DNA of 7,895 bases, taken from Xanthobacteraceae bacterium (GTDB lineage: Bacteria > Pseudomonadota > Alphaproteobacteria > Rhizobiales > Xanthobacteraceae). The notes beneath the pieces are model-generated. The model made no database searches. It was not told the origin of the DNA and worked only from the letters and a program-made list of their open reading frames with translations. Location: the NCBI GenBank assembly GCA_030039105.1, contig JASHQO010000204.1:1-7895 (forward strand), in the 5' to 3' direction. A program made the position numbers and the translations under genes. How positions within the stretch are numbered: the first letter of the stretch is position 1; each line of letters starts with the position of its first letter. This document shows, in pieces, positions 1 to 5,606 of the stretch.

Positions 1-13
1 TCGGGATCATGCT

Positions 14-976
14 TTACTCGAGCTTCAATCCAAGTTTCTTGACCAGCGTTGCCCACTTGCCCTCTTCGCGGTGGATATTGGCGCCGTAATCCTCCGGCGT
101 ACCGGTCGCCGGTTCGCTGCCTTCGGCCAGCAGGCGCTGCTTCATCGCGTCCGATTTCAAGATGACCTGCAGTTCCTTGTTGAGCCGCTCGACGATCGGG
201 CGCGGCGTGTCGGCCGGTGCAGCCAGGCCGTAATACTGCACGACCTCGAAGCCGGGCAGCCCGGACTCGGCCGAGGTCGGCACGTCGGGAAGTGCCGGCG
301 AGCGGGTAGCGGAGGTCACCGCGAGCGCACGCAATTGCCCGGCCTGGACTTGGCTTACCGACGCCGGGATCGTGTTGACGCCGAGCGGCACATGGTTGCC
401 GAGCAGGTCGGCGGTCAGCGGTCCCGTGCCTTTGTAGGCGACGAGGGTGATGTCGACGCCGGCCAGCATGTTGAACAGCAACGCGGCGAAATAATTGAGC
501 GTCGGCGCCGGCGGCGTGCCGATGGAATATCTGCCGGGCGCTGCTTTGGCCAAGCCGATCACTTCGGAGAGCGACCTCGCCGGAAACGACGGATGCGATT
601 CAAGGATCTCCGGCGTCGAGGCGACAGTGCCGATCGGCGCGAAATCCTTCTCCACGTCGTAGCCGGCATTGGGGCTAAGGCTGATGCCCGTCAGCAGCAT
701 CACGATGGTATAGCCGTCCGGCGCGGACTTTGCGGCATCGCGGGTGCCGATCATGCCGCCGGCGCCGCCGCGGTTCTCGATAACGACCTGCTGGCCGAGC
801 GCGGCGGAGAGCTTTTGACCGACCAGGCGGCCCATGGCGTCAACGCCGCCGCCGGCCGGGTAAGGCACGATCAGCGTGATCGGCCGGGTTGGATAGTCCT
901 GCGCGATCGCCGGGCCGAGCTGTGCACAGAGAGAAGCCGCGGCGATGGCGGCATATGAAAGAACGGCTGCGCGCAT
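14..976 (-). CDS. Bug/TctC-family periplasmic solute-binding protein (tripartite tricarboxylate transporter type)
   Basis: A 320-residue secreted protein that should bind a small solute, usually a carboxylate, in the periplasm. Residues 1-25 form a signal peptide (MR, a hydrophobic Ala/Leu-rich stretch, then AIA before QDYPTRP). The family's N-terminal signature follows at 26-50 (YPTRPITLIVPYPAGGGVDA), then ENRGGAGGMIGT at 67-78, PDGYT at 86-90, YKGTGPLTADLLG at 181-193, and the C-terminal LPDVPTSAESGLPGFEV at 229-245. Length matches the usual 320-330 residues. The start at 976 is chosen because a GGGGA ribosome site lies 6 bases upstream and the signal peptide begins there. An upstream in-frame ATG at 997 would add seven residues before the signal peptide and cannot be fully excluded. 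The region between about 100 and 110 (SLSPNAGYDVEKDF) looks a few residues shorter than typical relatives. No TctA or TctB membrane genes are in the window; orphan Bug genes are common in this group. The family call is strong, but the ligand cannot be told. Confidence 0.93.
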   Translation of the reverse strand: MRAAVLSYAAIAAASLCAQLGPAIAQDYPTRPITLIVPYPAGGGVDAMGRLVGQKLSAALGQQVVIENRGGAGGMIGTRDAAKSAPDGYTIVMLLTGISLSPNAGYDVEKDFAPIGTVASTPEILESHPSFPARSLSEVIGLAKAAPGRYSIGTPPAPTLNYFAALLFNMLAGVDITLVAYKGTGPLTADLLGNHVPLGVNTIPASVSQVQAGQLRALAVTSATRSPALPDVPTSAESGLPGFEVVQYYGLAAPADTPRPIVERLNKELQVILKSDAMKQRLLAEGSEPATGTPEDYGANIHREEGKWATLVKKLGLKLE

Positions 977-982
977 GATATT

Positions 983-987
983 TCCCC
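983..987 (-). promoter_or_regulatory. Ribosome binding site deciding the start of the Bug gene
   Basis: On the minus strand GGGGA is followed by six bases and then ATG at 976. The spacing is near ideal and places the start directly before the signal peptide. The open frame continues upstream to 1240, but its predicted sequence there is Arg/Ser/Pro-rich and runs through the intergenic repeat, so it is not credible as coding. Confidence 0.6.
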
Positions 988-1042
988 ACGGGGCCATTAC
1001 TACAGTATCACCAATCATCCTTTTCTGTTGCGGCTTCCGAAA

Positions 1043-1104
1043 TTGGCACATAGCGGACATCGGCAGACGGCCGCTCAAGATCCGCTTTGGCGCCAAGCGG
1101 ACAT
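1043..1104. repeat. Imperfect 18-bp direct repeat of a dispersed intergenic type
   Basis: Two 18-bp copies, TTGGCACATAGCGGACAT (1043-1060) and TTGGCGCCAAGCGGACAT (1087-1104), match at 15 of 18 positions and are 44 bases apart. They lie in the 273-base gap between the Bug gene and the acidic-protein gene. Read on the minus strand, the first encodes the peptide DVRYVPI. From memory, short repeats of this kind (giving shadow peptides such as DVRYVPKADI) recur between genes in Bradyrhizobium and relatives. That link is recollection; the two copies themselves are seen directly. Nothing else convincing was found in 977-1249. Confidence 0.5.
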
Positions 1105-1228
1105 GCGCGAGCGCGGCCGGCGCATTGATCGGGTCCGGCTCGCGGCCGCCGCCGGCGGAGCTGGCGATCGCGTCGGAGTTTCGCGCGCATCTGGAGCGAC
1201 CTGAAGGACGAGGTGCGGAAATTCGACT

Positions 1229-1244
1229 GACGGCCGGCACCGTC
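1229..1244 (-). terminator. Weak hairpin downstream of the acidic-protein gene
   Basis: Arms GACGG and CCGTC (1229-1233 and 1240-1244) form a perfect 5-bp stem with a six-base loop, starting 5 bases past the stop codon of the minus-strand gene. Only a short AATTT lies about five bases downstream, so intrinsic termination would be poor. It may be chance in GC-rich DNA. Confidence 0.25.
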
Positions 1245-1249
1245 TCGGC

Positions 1250-1537
1250 TCATTCGTCCTGTTCTTTTTCCTCGTCGAGGAGCATGTCTTCGTCTTCGTC
1301 GTCCTTGTCTTCGCGGCGCTCGCGCTCCTCCTCGATCTCGCCGCCGATGAAGCCGGCCAGATCGTCGAACGCCTCCTGGATTTCGGCCGCGGAAATGTCC
1401 TCGTCGAGCGCGGCCTTCATGCACTCGTCCGCCAGCGCTTTGACCGTCTTTTCGTCGCTTTCCTCGGGAAGCTCGTCCATCTCCTCGATTTTTTCGGCAA
1501 CCCAGGTCTCGACGAATTCGAGCGCGCGTGCACTCAT
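1250..1537 (-). CDS. Small acidic protein with Asp/Glu-rich tail (possibly DUF768-like)
   Basis: A 95-residue protein starting MSARALEFVETWVAEKIEEM. Residues 1-70 look like a compact helical domain, with an amphipathic helix at 3-20 and a second helical stretch ending DDLAGFIGGEI near residue 70. Residues 70-95 are almost all charged and mostly Asp/Glu (EEERERREDKDDEDED, then LLDEEKEQDE). There is no signal peptide or membrane segment, so it should be cytoplasmic. The start at 1537 has GGGAGA five bases upstream on the minus strand. Upstream in-frame sequence is Arg/Cys-rich and unlikely to be coding. The beginning (RALEFVETWVAE) and the ADECMKAALDEDISAAEI stretch recall the small rhizobial DUF768 proteins, but I could not align it to confirm that. 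It is transcribed divergently from the oxidoreductase gene, 80 bases away. Its function is unknown; the acidic tail might bind a basic partner or divalent metal, which is speculation. Confidence 0.75.
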   Translation of the reverse strand: MSARALEFVETWVAEKIEEMDELPEESDEKTVKALADECMKAALDEDISAAEIQEAFDDLAGFIGGEIEEERERREDKDDEDEDMLLDEEKEQDE

Positions 1538-1562
1538 TATGATCTCCCGCTTTCCGCGGCCT

Positions 1563-1582
1563 GCAAGCGACGCGTAGCTTGC
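1563..1582. promoter_or_regulatory. 20-bp near-perfect palindrome in the divergent intergenic region, candidate operator
   Basis: GCAAGCGACGCGTAGCTTGC reads the same on both strands at nine of ten base pairs. The centre ACGCGT is a perfect palindrome, one mismatched pair (G/A) follows on each side, and GCAAGC / GCTTGC arms complete it. It lies in the 80-base gap between two divergently transcribed genes, 25 bases before the ATG on the minus side and 35 bases before the GTG on the plus side. A dimeric repressor bound here could control both genes. No regulator gene is in the window, and no clear -35/-10 pair was identified. Confidence 0.45.
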
Positions 1583-1603
1583 GGCAGGACCGGGAGCGAT
1601 GGC

Positions 1604-1613
1604 AAGGGGAGGA
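1604..1613 (+). promoter_or_regulatory. Strong ribosome binding site fixing the GTG start at 1618
   Basis: AAGGGGAGGA contains a GGGGAGG core followed by five bases and then GTG. No ATG fits the N-terminus of the oxidoreductase. The Rossmann fold strand (LGIAVVGSGRIG) begins six residues after this GTG, which is the normal position for the family. A TTG at 1579 in the same frame has no such site and lies inside the palindrome region. Confidence 0.75.
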
Positions 1614-1617
1614 CAGC

Positions 1618-2694
1618 GTGACGACAAAAAGCCTCGGCATCGCCGTCGTTGGCTCCGGCCGCATCGGCACATTGCGGGCGCGGCTCGCGGCCAAGCATCC
1701 GGCGGTGCGCTTCGTCGCGGTCTCCGACAAGGATCCGGCCAATGCCGAAAAACTTGCCGCGTTGGCCGGTGCCCACTTCCACTCCGCCGACAACGACGCG
1801 GTGATTGCCCATCCCGACGTCGATGCGGTGTTTGTCTCGACGCCGGAAGGCGAGCACGCCGCGGCGGTGGTGCGGGCGCTGGAGCTCGGCAAGCCGGTGC
1901 TGGTGGAAAAGCCGCTGGCGCTGTCGCTCAACGACGCCGAAGCCATCATCAACACGCTCGATCGCACCAACGGCACCTTGCGGGTCGGTTACAGCCGGCG
2001 ATTCAAGGAATGTTTTTTGCGCGCCAAGGAACAGATGGTGCGCGGCCGTCTCGGCCGCATCAGCGGCGGCCTGGCGCGGGTCTATAATTCGCGCGCGCAG
2101 ACCTTCGCCATTCTCAAGCGCGATCCGCACGCCACGCCGGTGCTCGACGTGCTCACGTACTACGTCGACCTGATGTGCTGGTTCCTCGACGGCAACAAGC
2201 CGGTCGAGGTGGTGGCGCGCGGGCAGTCGGGAATTTTTCGCGAGGCCGGCTACAGCGCCCACGACGTCACCTGGGCGATCGTCACCTTTGCCGACGGCGC
2301 CGTGGTCAATTTCGGCATCAGCTATGCGCTGCCGGCGAACTATCCGACGCAGGGGCAATCCGACCGCGTCGAGCTTCTCGGCACCGAAGGCACCATGATC
2401 ATCGACGACGATCACATGGAGCACCTGATCTTTTCCGAGAACGGCATCCCGCATCCTTACGTGCCGGGCCACTCCATCAATCTCGCCTTCCTCGGCAGCA
2501 ACACCGCCGGCGATTGGGCGATGGACGATTTCTGGGGGCCGCTTGGCAACGAAACGCGCTCCTGGCTCGATTTCCTCTCTACCGGCCGCGGCGGCAGCGT
2601 GCACGCCACGCCCGAGCAGGCGATGCTCAATCTCAAAACCACCTATGCCATCGAGCGCGCCGTCGCGACCGGCGAAGTGGTGCGGATGGACTAG
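1618..2694 (+). CDS. Gfo/Idh/MocA-family NAD(P)-dependent oxidoreductase
   Basis: A 358-residue cytoplasmic oxidoreductase of the family that acts on sugars, inositols and related polyols using NAD(P). Residues 6-75 form the Rossmann half, with the dinucleotide loop GSGRIG at 12-17 and VFVSTPEGEH at 71-80. The signature EKP is at 97-99 (VLVEKPLALSLNDAEAI). GYSRRF at 124-129 begins the C-terminal alpha/beta substrate domain, which ends in VRMD. Length fits the family (330-390). The segment LDVLTYYVDLMCWFL (176-190) lines up with the usual catalytic D-x3-H-x2-D stretch. Asp177 and Asp184 are kept, but the expected His is Tyr181, so the chemistry or substrate may differ. The start is GTG at 1618, supported by a strong ribosome site. 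The stop codon touches the first partial unit of the downstream REP array. The family is firm; the substrate cannot be named. Confidence 0.92.
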   Translation: MTTKSLGIAVVGSGRIGTLRARLAAKHPAVRFVAVSDKDPANAEKLAALAGAHFHSADNDAVIAHPDVDAVFVSTPEGEHAAAVVRALELGKPVLVEKPLALSLNDAEAIINTLDRTNGTLRVGYSRRFKECFLRAKEQMVRGRLGRISGGLARVYNSRAQTFAILKRDPHATPVLDVLTYYVDLMCWFLDGNKPVEVVARGQSGIFREAGYSAHDVTWAIVTFADGAVVNFGISYALPANYPTQGQSDRVELLGTEGTMIIDDDHMEHLIFSENGIPHPYVPGHSINLAFLGSNTAGDWAMDDFWGPLGNETRSWLDFLSTGRGGSVHATPEQAMLNLKTTYAIERAVATGEVVRMD

Positions 2695-2713
2695 CTGCGT
2701 AGCCCGGATTGCT

Positions 2714-2905
2714 AGCTGCGTAGCCCGGATGAAGCGAAGCGAAATCCGGGAACGACATCCGAGCCTGCACGACCGCCCCGGATTGCGCTGCGCTCCATCC
2801 GGGCTACTGGAGCTGCGTAGCCCGGATGAAGCGAAGCGAAATCCGGGAACGACATCCGAGTCTGCATGGCCGCCCCCGGATTGCGCTGCGCTTCATCCGG
2901 GCTAC
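2714..2905. repeat. Tandem duplication of a 94/95-bp head-plus-tail REP unit
   Basis: Unit one (2714-2807) and unit two (2811-2905) are separated by three bases. The first 50 bases of each (2714-2763 and 2811-2860) are identical. The rest differ by about four substitutions and one inserted C. Each unit holds one head and one tail element, so the duplication copied a complete hairpin pair. Confidence 0.85.
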
Positions 2906-2996
2906 AAGGCCATCACGAGCCCCGGATTGCGCTGCGCTCCATCCGGGCTACAAGGCCATCACGAGCCCCGGATTACGCTGCGCTCCGTCGGGCTAC
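2906..2996. repeat. Tandem duplication of a 46/45-bp tail-only REP unit
   Basis: Two adjacent units (2906-2951 and 2952-2996), each starting AAGGCCATCACGAGCCCCGG and ending GGGCTAC. The second copy carries two substitutions and a one-base deletion in the palindrome. The linker differs from that of the 94-bp units, so this looks like a separate amplification event. Confidence 0.8.
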
Positions 2997-3059
2997 GTGC
3001 TGGATCAGGCGCCCCGCGGCGGTGTAGGACTCGTCCCTCACGCGACCCCGCGAGGCGTA

Positions 3060-5453
3060 ATGGACGAGAAAACAAGACCGGACCAAAAAAAAGCCGGCTA
3101 CCAGTTCATCGGCAAGCCGTTGCCGCGCAAGGAGGACGAGCGCCTCGTCACCGGCAAGGGCCGCTTCACCGACGATTTCAATCTCGACGGCCAGGCTCAT
3201 GCGGTGATGGTGCGCTCGCCGCATCCGCATGCTCGTATCGTCGCTATCGACGCGGCGGCGGCGAAAGCGATGCCGGGCGTGCTCGGCGTGTTCACCGGCG
3301 CCGATTGCGCCGCCGACAAGATCGGCCCGATCCCGCACGACCCGGTGCCGAAGACCAAGTTCGATATGAAGCTCACCGGGCCGGGCGGCGGCGCGGTGTT
3401 CGCCGGCCCGCACGCGCTTTTGCCCACCGACAAGGCGCGCCATGTCGGCGAGGCGGTGGCGATGGTGGTGGCGGAGACCAAGGCGCAAGCCATGGATGCC
3501 GCCGAAGCGGTCGCGGTGACCTACCAAGAATTGCCGTTCGTGCTGCACACCGAGGACGCGCTGCGGCCGGGCGCGCCGGTGCTGTGGGACGCGGTGCCGA
3601 ACAACATGACGGTCGAGACGTTTTTCGGCGACGCCGCGGCGACCGACCGGGCCTTCGCCCGCGCCGCGCACGTGGTGACGAAGAAATTCCACATCGGCCG
3701 CGTCACCGGCGTGCCGCTGGAGCCGCGCGCCGCGGTCGGCGATTACGACGCGGCGACCGGGAAATATACGCTCTATGCCGGCTCCGGCGGCGCGGTGCGG
3801 CAGAAGAACGAGCTCCTTCAGGTGTTCGGCCTCGCGCCGGACAAGCTGCGCGTCTTGTCCTACGACGTCGGCGGCAATTTCGGCACGCGCAACCGCACCT
3901 TCGTCGAGTTCGCGCTGGTGCTGTGGGCGGCGAAAAAGCTCGTCCGCCCGGTGAAGTTCACCGCGACGCGCTCGGAGGCGTTCCTCAGCGATTACCAGGG
4001 CCGCGACCTGGTGACCAAGGTGGAGCTCGCGCTCGACGCCAATCGCCGCTTCATCGGCATGCGCGCCACCAATATCAGCAATGTCGGCGCCCGCTGCGTG
4101 TCGCTGTCGCCGCTGAGCAAGGGCTCCGGCCTCATCCCCGGCTCTTACGCCATTCCGGCGACGACGCTGCGCGCCGTTGCGGTGTTCACCAACACCATGC
4201 CGACCAACGCCTATCGCAGCTCCGGCCGACCCGAGGTCACCTTCGCCATCGAGCAGTTGATCGATGCCGCCGCCAAGGAGCTCGGTGTCGATCGCATCCA
4301 GTTGCGGCGCAGGAACCTGGTCAAGCCGAACGCCATGCCGTACCGCAATGCCGTCGGCATGCTCTACGATTCCGGCCGCTACGAACAGAATATGGACTGG
4401 GCAATGCAGATCGCCGACTGGAAGGGATTTGTCGCGCGCCGCCGCGAGGCCAAGCGCCGCGGCAAGCTCCTCGGCCGCGGCCTCGCCAATTACGTCGAAT
4501 CCTCGATCGGGGCGCCGCGCGAGCAGGCGCGCATCAAGGTGCAGCCCCAAGATGAAGCTGGACCGGCCCGCGTCGACGTCGTCATCGGCACCCAGCCGAG
4601 CGGGCAGGGCCACGAGACGAGTTTTTCGCAAGTGATCTCCGATTTGCTGCACGTGCCGGCCGAAGCCGTGCGCATCATTTTGGGCGACACCGACGTGGTG
4701 AAGGTCGGCGGCGGCTCCCATTCCGGCCGCTCCATGCGCCATGCCGCGACGGTGTTCTCCAAGGCCGCGGTCGACCTGATCGCGCGCGGCAAGGCGATCG
4801 CCGCCCACGTCATGGGCGTGGCGCCCGAGAGCGTTACCTTCGACGACGGCCGCTTCGTGTCGCGCGACACCAACCGCACCTTCGATTTTCTCGAGCTCGC
4901 CGCCGCAGCCGCGCGCCACCAATTGCCCGAGGCGCTCAAGGACGGCATCGCCGTGGTGACCGACAACGAGATGCACGATCCGGTATTTCCCAACGGCACC
5001 GCGATCTGCGAGGTCGAGATCGATCCCGACACCGGCGGCATCGCCATCACCCGCTACGCCTCGATCGACGACGTCGGCCGCTGCATCAATCCGCTGATCG
5101 TGCACGGCCAGACCCACGGCGCCATCGCCCAGGGCGTCGGCCAGGCGATGTGGGAGCAGATCTATCTCGAGCCGGATTCCGGCCAGCCGCTGACCGGCTC
5201 GCTGATGGATTACGGCATGCCGCGCGCCGACACCTTGCCGGCGTTCCGCACCGAGATCGCCGAAGTGCTGTCGCCCACCAATCCGCTCGGCATCAAGGCC
5301 GGCGGCGAGGGCGGCACCACCGCGGCGCCCGCCACCGTGGTCAGCGCCATTCTCGACGCCTTGAGCGAGCTCGGCGTGCGCGACATCGCCATGCCGGCGA
5401 CGCCGTATGCGATCTGGTCGGCGATCCAAGGGGCCAAGGGCCGCAACGGCTAG
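3060..5453 (+). CDS. Xanthine dehydrogenase / CoxL-family molybdopterin-binding large subunit
   Basis: A 797-residue molybdenum hydroxylase large subunit, the part that carries the Mo-pterin cofactor and hydroxylates or oxidises the substrate. The N-terminal domain begins GKPLPRKEDERLVTGKGRFT, as in aerobic CO dehydrogenase-like proteins. Family motifs follow in order: GVPLEPRAAVGDYD, VGGNFGTRN (270-278, usually GGGFG), the active-site loop AYRSSGRPE (384-392), GQGHETSFSQVISDLL, GGGSHSGRSM, and KAGGEGG (746-752) with the probable catalytic base Glu750. True CO dehydrogenase (form I) has AYxCSFR and form II relatives have AYRGAGR. This protein has neither, so its substrate is unknown and is probably not CO. 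The ATG at 3060 follows GAGG by four bases. The frame is open back to an ATG at 2826, but those extra 78 codons lie largely in the REP array. No FAD or 2Fe-2S subunit genes are within the window. There is no signal peptide. Confidence 0.93.
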   Translation: MDEKTRPDQKKAGYQFIGKPLPRKEDERLVTGKGRFTDDFNLDGQAHAVMVRSPHPHARIVAIDAAAAKAMPGVLGVFTGADCAADKIGPIPHDPVPKTKFDMKLTGPGGGAVFAGPHALLPTDKARHVGEAVAMVVAETKAQAMDAAEAVAVTYQELPFVLHTEDALRPGAPVLWDAVPNNMTVETFFGDAAATDRAFARAAHVVTKKFHIGRVTGVPLEPRAAVGDYDAATGKYTLYAGSGGAVRQKNELLQVFGLAPDKLRVLSYDVGGNFGTRNRTFVEFALVLWAAKKLVRPVKFTATRSEAFLSDYQGRDLVTKVELALDANRRFIGMRATNISNVGARCVSLSPLSKGSGLIPGSYAIPATTLRAVAVFTNTMPTNAYRSSGRPEVTFAIEQLIDAAAKELGVDRIQLRRRNLVKPNAMPYRNAVGMLYDSGRYEQNMDWAMQIADWKGFVARRREAKRRGKLLGRGLANYVESSIGAPREQARIKVQPQDEAGPARVDVVIGTQPSGQGHETSFSQVISDLLHVPAEAVRIILGDTDVVKVGGGSHSGRSMRHAATVFSKAAVDLIARGKAIAAHVMGVAPESVTFDDGRFVSRDTNRTFDFLELAAAAARHQLPEALKDGIAVVTDNEMHDPVFPNGTAICEVEIDPDTGGIAITRYASIDDVGRCINPLIVHGQTHGAIAQGVGQAMWEQIYLEPDSGQPLTGSLMDYGMPRADTLPAFRTEIAEVLSPTNPLGIKAGGEGGTTAAPATVVSAILDALSELGVRDIAMPATPYAIWSAIQGAKGRNG

Positions 5454-5465
5454 CGCGGAACCCGC

Positions 5466-5483
5466 GGCCGCTTCGGCGGTTTT
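5466..5483 (+). terminator. Short intrinsic terminator with UUCG loop after the molybdenum hydroxylase gene
   Basis: CCGC (5468-5471), the loop TTCG, GCGG (5476-5479) and then TTTT (5480-5483) form a four-base-pair GC stem with an extra-stable UUCG tetraloop and a short T tract. Two flanking G·U pairs could lengthen the stem. It starts 13 bases after the stop codon. The T tract is short, so efficiency is uncertain. The remainder of the gap to 5606 shows no clear promoter. Confidence 0.55.
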
Positions 5484-5606
5484 GCAGTGAAGGGCATTTC
5501 GCACATTGGCGCCGATGGGTGCAGCAATTCGGTTCCGTGCCGGCTAAGGTGAAGACGGCCGCCGAATCGCAAATTGCCGGCATTCGAGATCGAGGAATGG
5601 GCCGCT

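Larger units (their letters stand above)
2693..2996. repeat. REP/BIME-like palindromic repeat array
   Basis: About 300 bases made mostly of copies of one 27-bp palindromic element beginning CCCGGAT and ending ATCCGGG, so each copy can fold into a 7-bp stem. Head-oriented copies are at 2724-2750 and 2821-2847, with a truncated head at 2703-2710. Opposite-oriented (tail) copies are at 2777-2803, 2875-2901, 2921-2947 and 2967-2992; the last is degenerate, one base short. The reverse complement of tail 1 matches head 1 at 24 of 27 positions. Including the flanking GTAG / CTAC, head 1 (2720-2750) and tail 1 (2777-2807) are 31-base inverted arms with three mismatches, and the second pair (2817-2847 with 2875-2905) has two. 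This head-tail organisation is that of bacterial REP/BIME elements, which are known to be mobilised by RAYT transposases and to affect mRNA ends or gyrase binding. No RAYT gene is present here. The remaining gap, 2997-3059, shows only a ribosome site. Confidence 0.9.

Noticed and set aside
994..1008. TACTACAGTA partial palindrome with possible promoter on the minus strand before the Bug gene
   Set aside because: The symmetry is only four bases per arm and no suitably spaced -35/-10 pair was found.
1129..1230. Short plus-strand frame ending ARIWSDLKDEVRKFD then stop
   Set aside because: It has a protein-like ending but no credible start codon, is only 33 codons and is Arg-rich upstream. It might be a gene remnant, but there is not enough to call it.
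977..1240. Upstream extension of the Bug frame to an ATG at 1240
   Set aside because: The extra 88 residues would precede a clear signal peptide, have atypical composition and cross the intergenic repeat. A good ribosome site supports 976.
2714..2996. CRISPR array
   Set aside because: The repeats are palindromic, occur in both orientations, have near-identical spacers and no cas genes. The layout fits REP elements.
2973..5504. Very long open frame on the minus strand (843 codons) opposite the molybdenum hydroxylase
   Set aside because: Its translation is Arg/Gly/Ala/His-rich without family motifs, and it is antisense to a gene with clear motifs. This is the usual by-product of GC-rich codon use.
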